Shown here in pieces: positions 5,665 to 5,746 of a stretch of DNA of 5,746 nucleotides. A program made the position numbers and the translations under genes. This DNA is from Candidatus Dormiibacterota bacterium (GTDB lineage: Bacteria; Chloroflexota; Dormibacteria; UBA8260), in assembly GCA_955652545.1 (NCBI GenBank), contig CATPCA010000280.1:1-5746 (forward strand), written 5' to 3'. The first letter of the stretch is position 1. Each line of letters begins with the position of its first letter. The notes under the pieces were generated by a model that ran no database searches, had not been told where the DNA came from, and saw only the letters and a program-made list of their open reading frames with translations.

Positions 5665-5746
5665 GTGAGAAGAGACCAGCGCGGAGAGGCTCCGGGGACC
5701 GCCGCCGTGGCCGTGGTCACCGGAGCGGGCCGCGGTATCGGGAGAG
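5665..5746 (+). CDS. Short-chain dehydrogenase/reductase, N-terminal fragment
   Basis: The last 27 codons encode VAVVTGAGRGIGR, the first beta strand and the TGxxxGxG cofactor-binding loop (Thr19, Gly20, Gly24, Gly26) of a classical NAD(P)-dependent SDR with a Rossmann fold. The rest lies beyond the window, so the substrate and catalytic Ser/Tyr/Lys cannot be assessed. The start is uncertain. GTG at 5665 would give a 14-residue lead before the first strand. GTG at 5707 has GGGGA nine bases upstream and would begin almost at the strand. A TACGCT at 5648-5653 could be a -10 element. An ATG at 5663 is followed at once by a stop in its own frame and cannot be used. It follows the phosphoesterase hairpin, so it is likely a separate transcription unit. 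Confidence 0.75.
   Translation, partial: MRRDQRGEAPGTAAVAVVTGAGRGIGR

Overview
The window is strongly G+C-rich bacterial DNA. Several features point to the Actinomycetota: G/C-biased third codon positions, an actinobacterial-type DnaA box (TTGTCCACA), a gene that appears to be leaderless behind a TANNNT -10 element, and a GAG-anticodon leucine tRNA with an encoded CCA. A deep-branching lineage such as the Acidimicrobiia would fit, but no single marker here proves it. Nothing in the window is an insertion sequence, a CRISPR array or a phage gene.

Left two-thirds (1-3685, minus strand): a tightly packed isoprenoid operon read right to left. First comes a trans-polyprenyl diphosphate synthase (2621-3685). 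Two bases later comes a type 2 isopentenyl diphosphate isomerase (fni, 1449-2618). It overlaps by ATGA with a squalene/phytoene-synthase-family gene that runs off the left edge (1-1452). That last gene is one uninterrupted reading frame holding two complete-looking prenyl-coupling domains: an HpnC-like domain followed by an HpnD-like domain. The isomerase would balance IPP and DMAPP, the prenyltransferase would build C15 or C20 diphosphates, and the HpnC-HpnD fusion would join two of them head to head through presqualene diphosphate to hydroxysqualene. This is the start of the HpnCDE route to squalene and hopanoids. hpnE and a squalene-hopene cyclase gene would be expected beyond position 1, but they cannot be seen.

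Middle (3686-4112): the operon's probable promoter and 5' leader, then a minus-strand tRNA-Leu(GAG) with its own -10-like element, an inverted pair of DnaA-box-like 9-mers, and a hairpin that could terminate the next gene.

Right third (4113-5746): an unrecognised 143-residue minus-strand protein gene, divergent from a plus-strand gene for an exported, probably lipid-anchored phosphoesterase of the phospholipase C/acid phosphatase family. The phosphoesterase gene ends in a strong hairpin that includes its stop codon. The first 27 codons or so of a classical short-chain dehydrogenase/reductase gene follow and run off the right edge.
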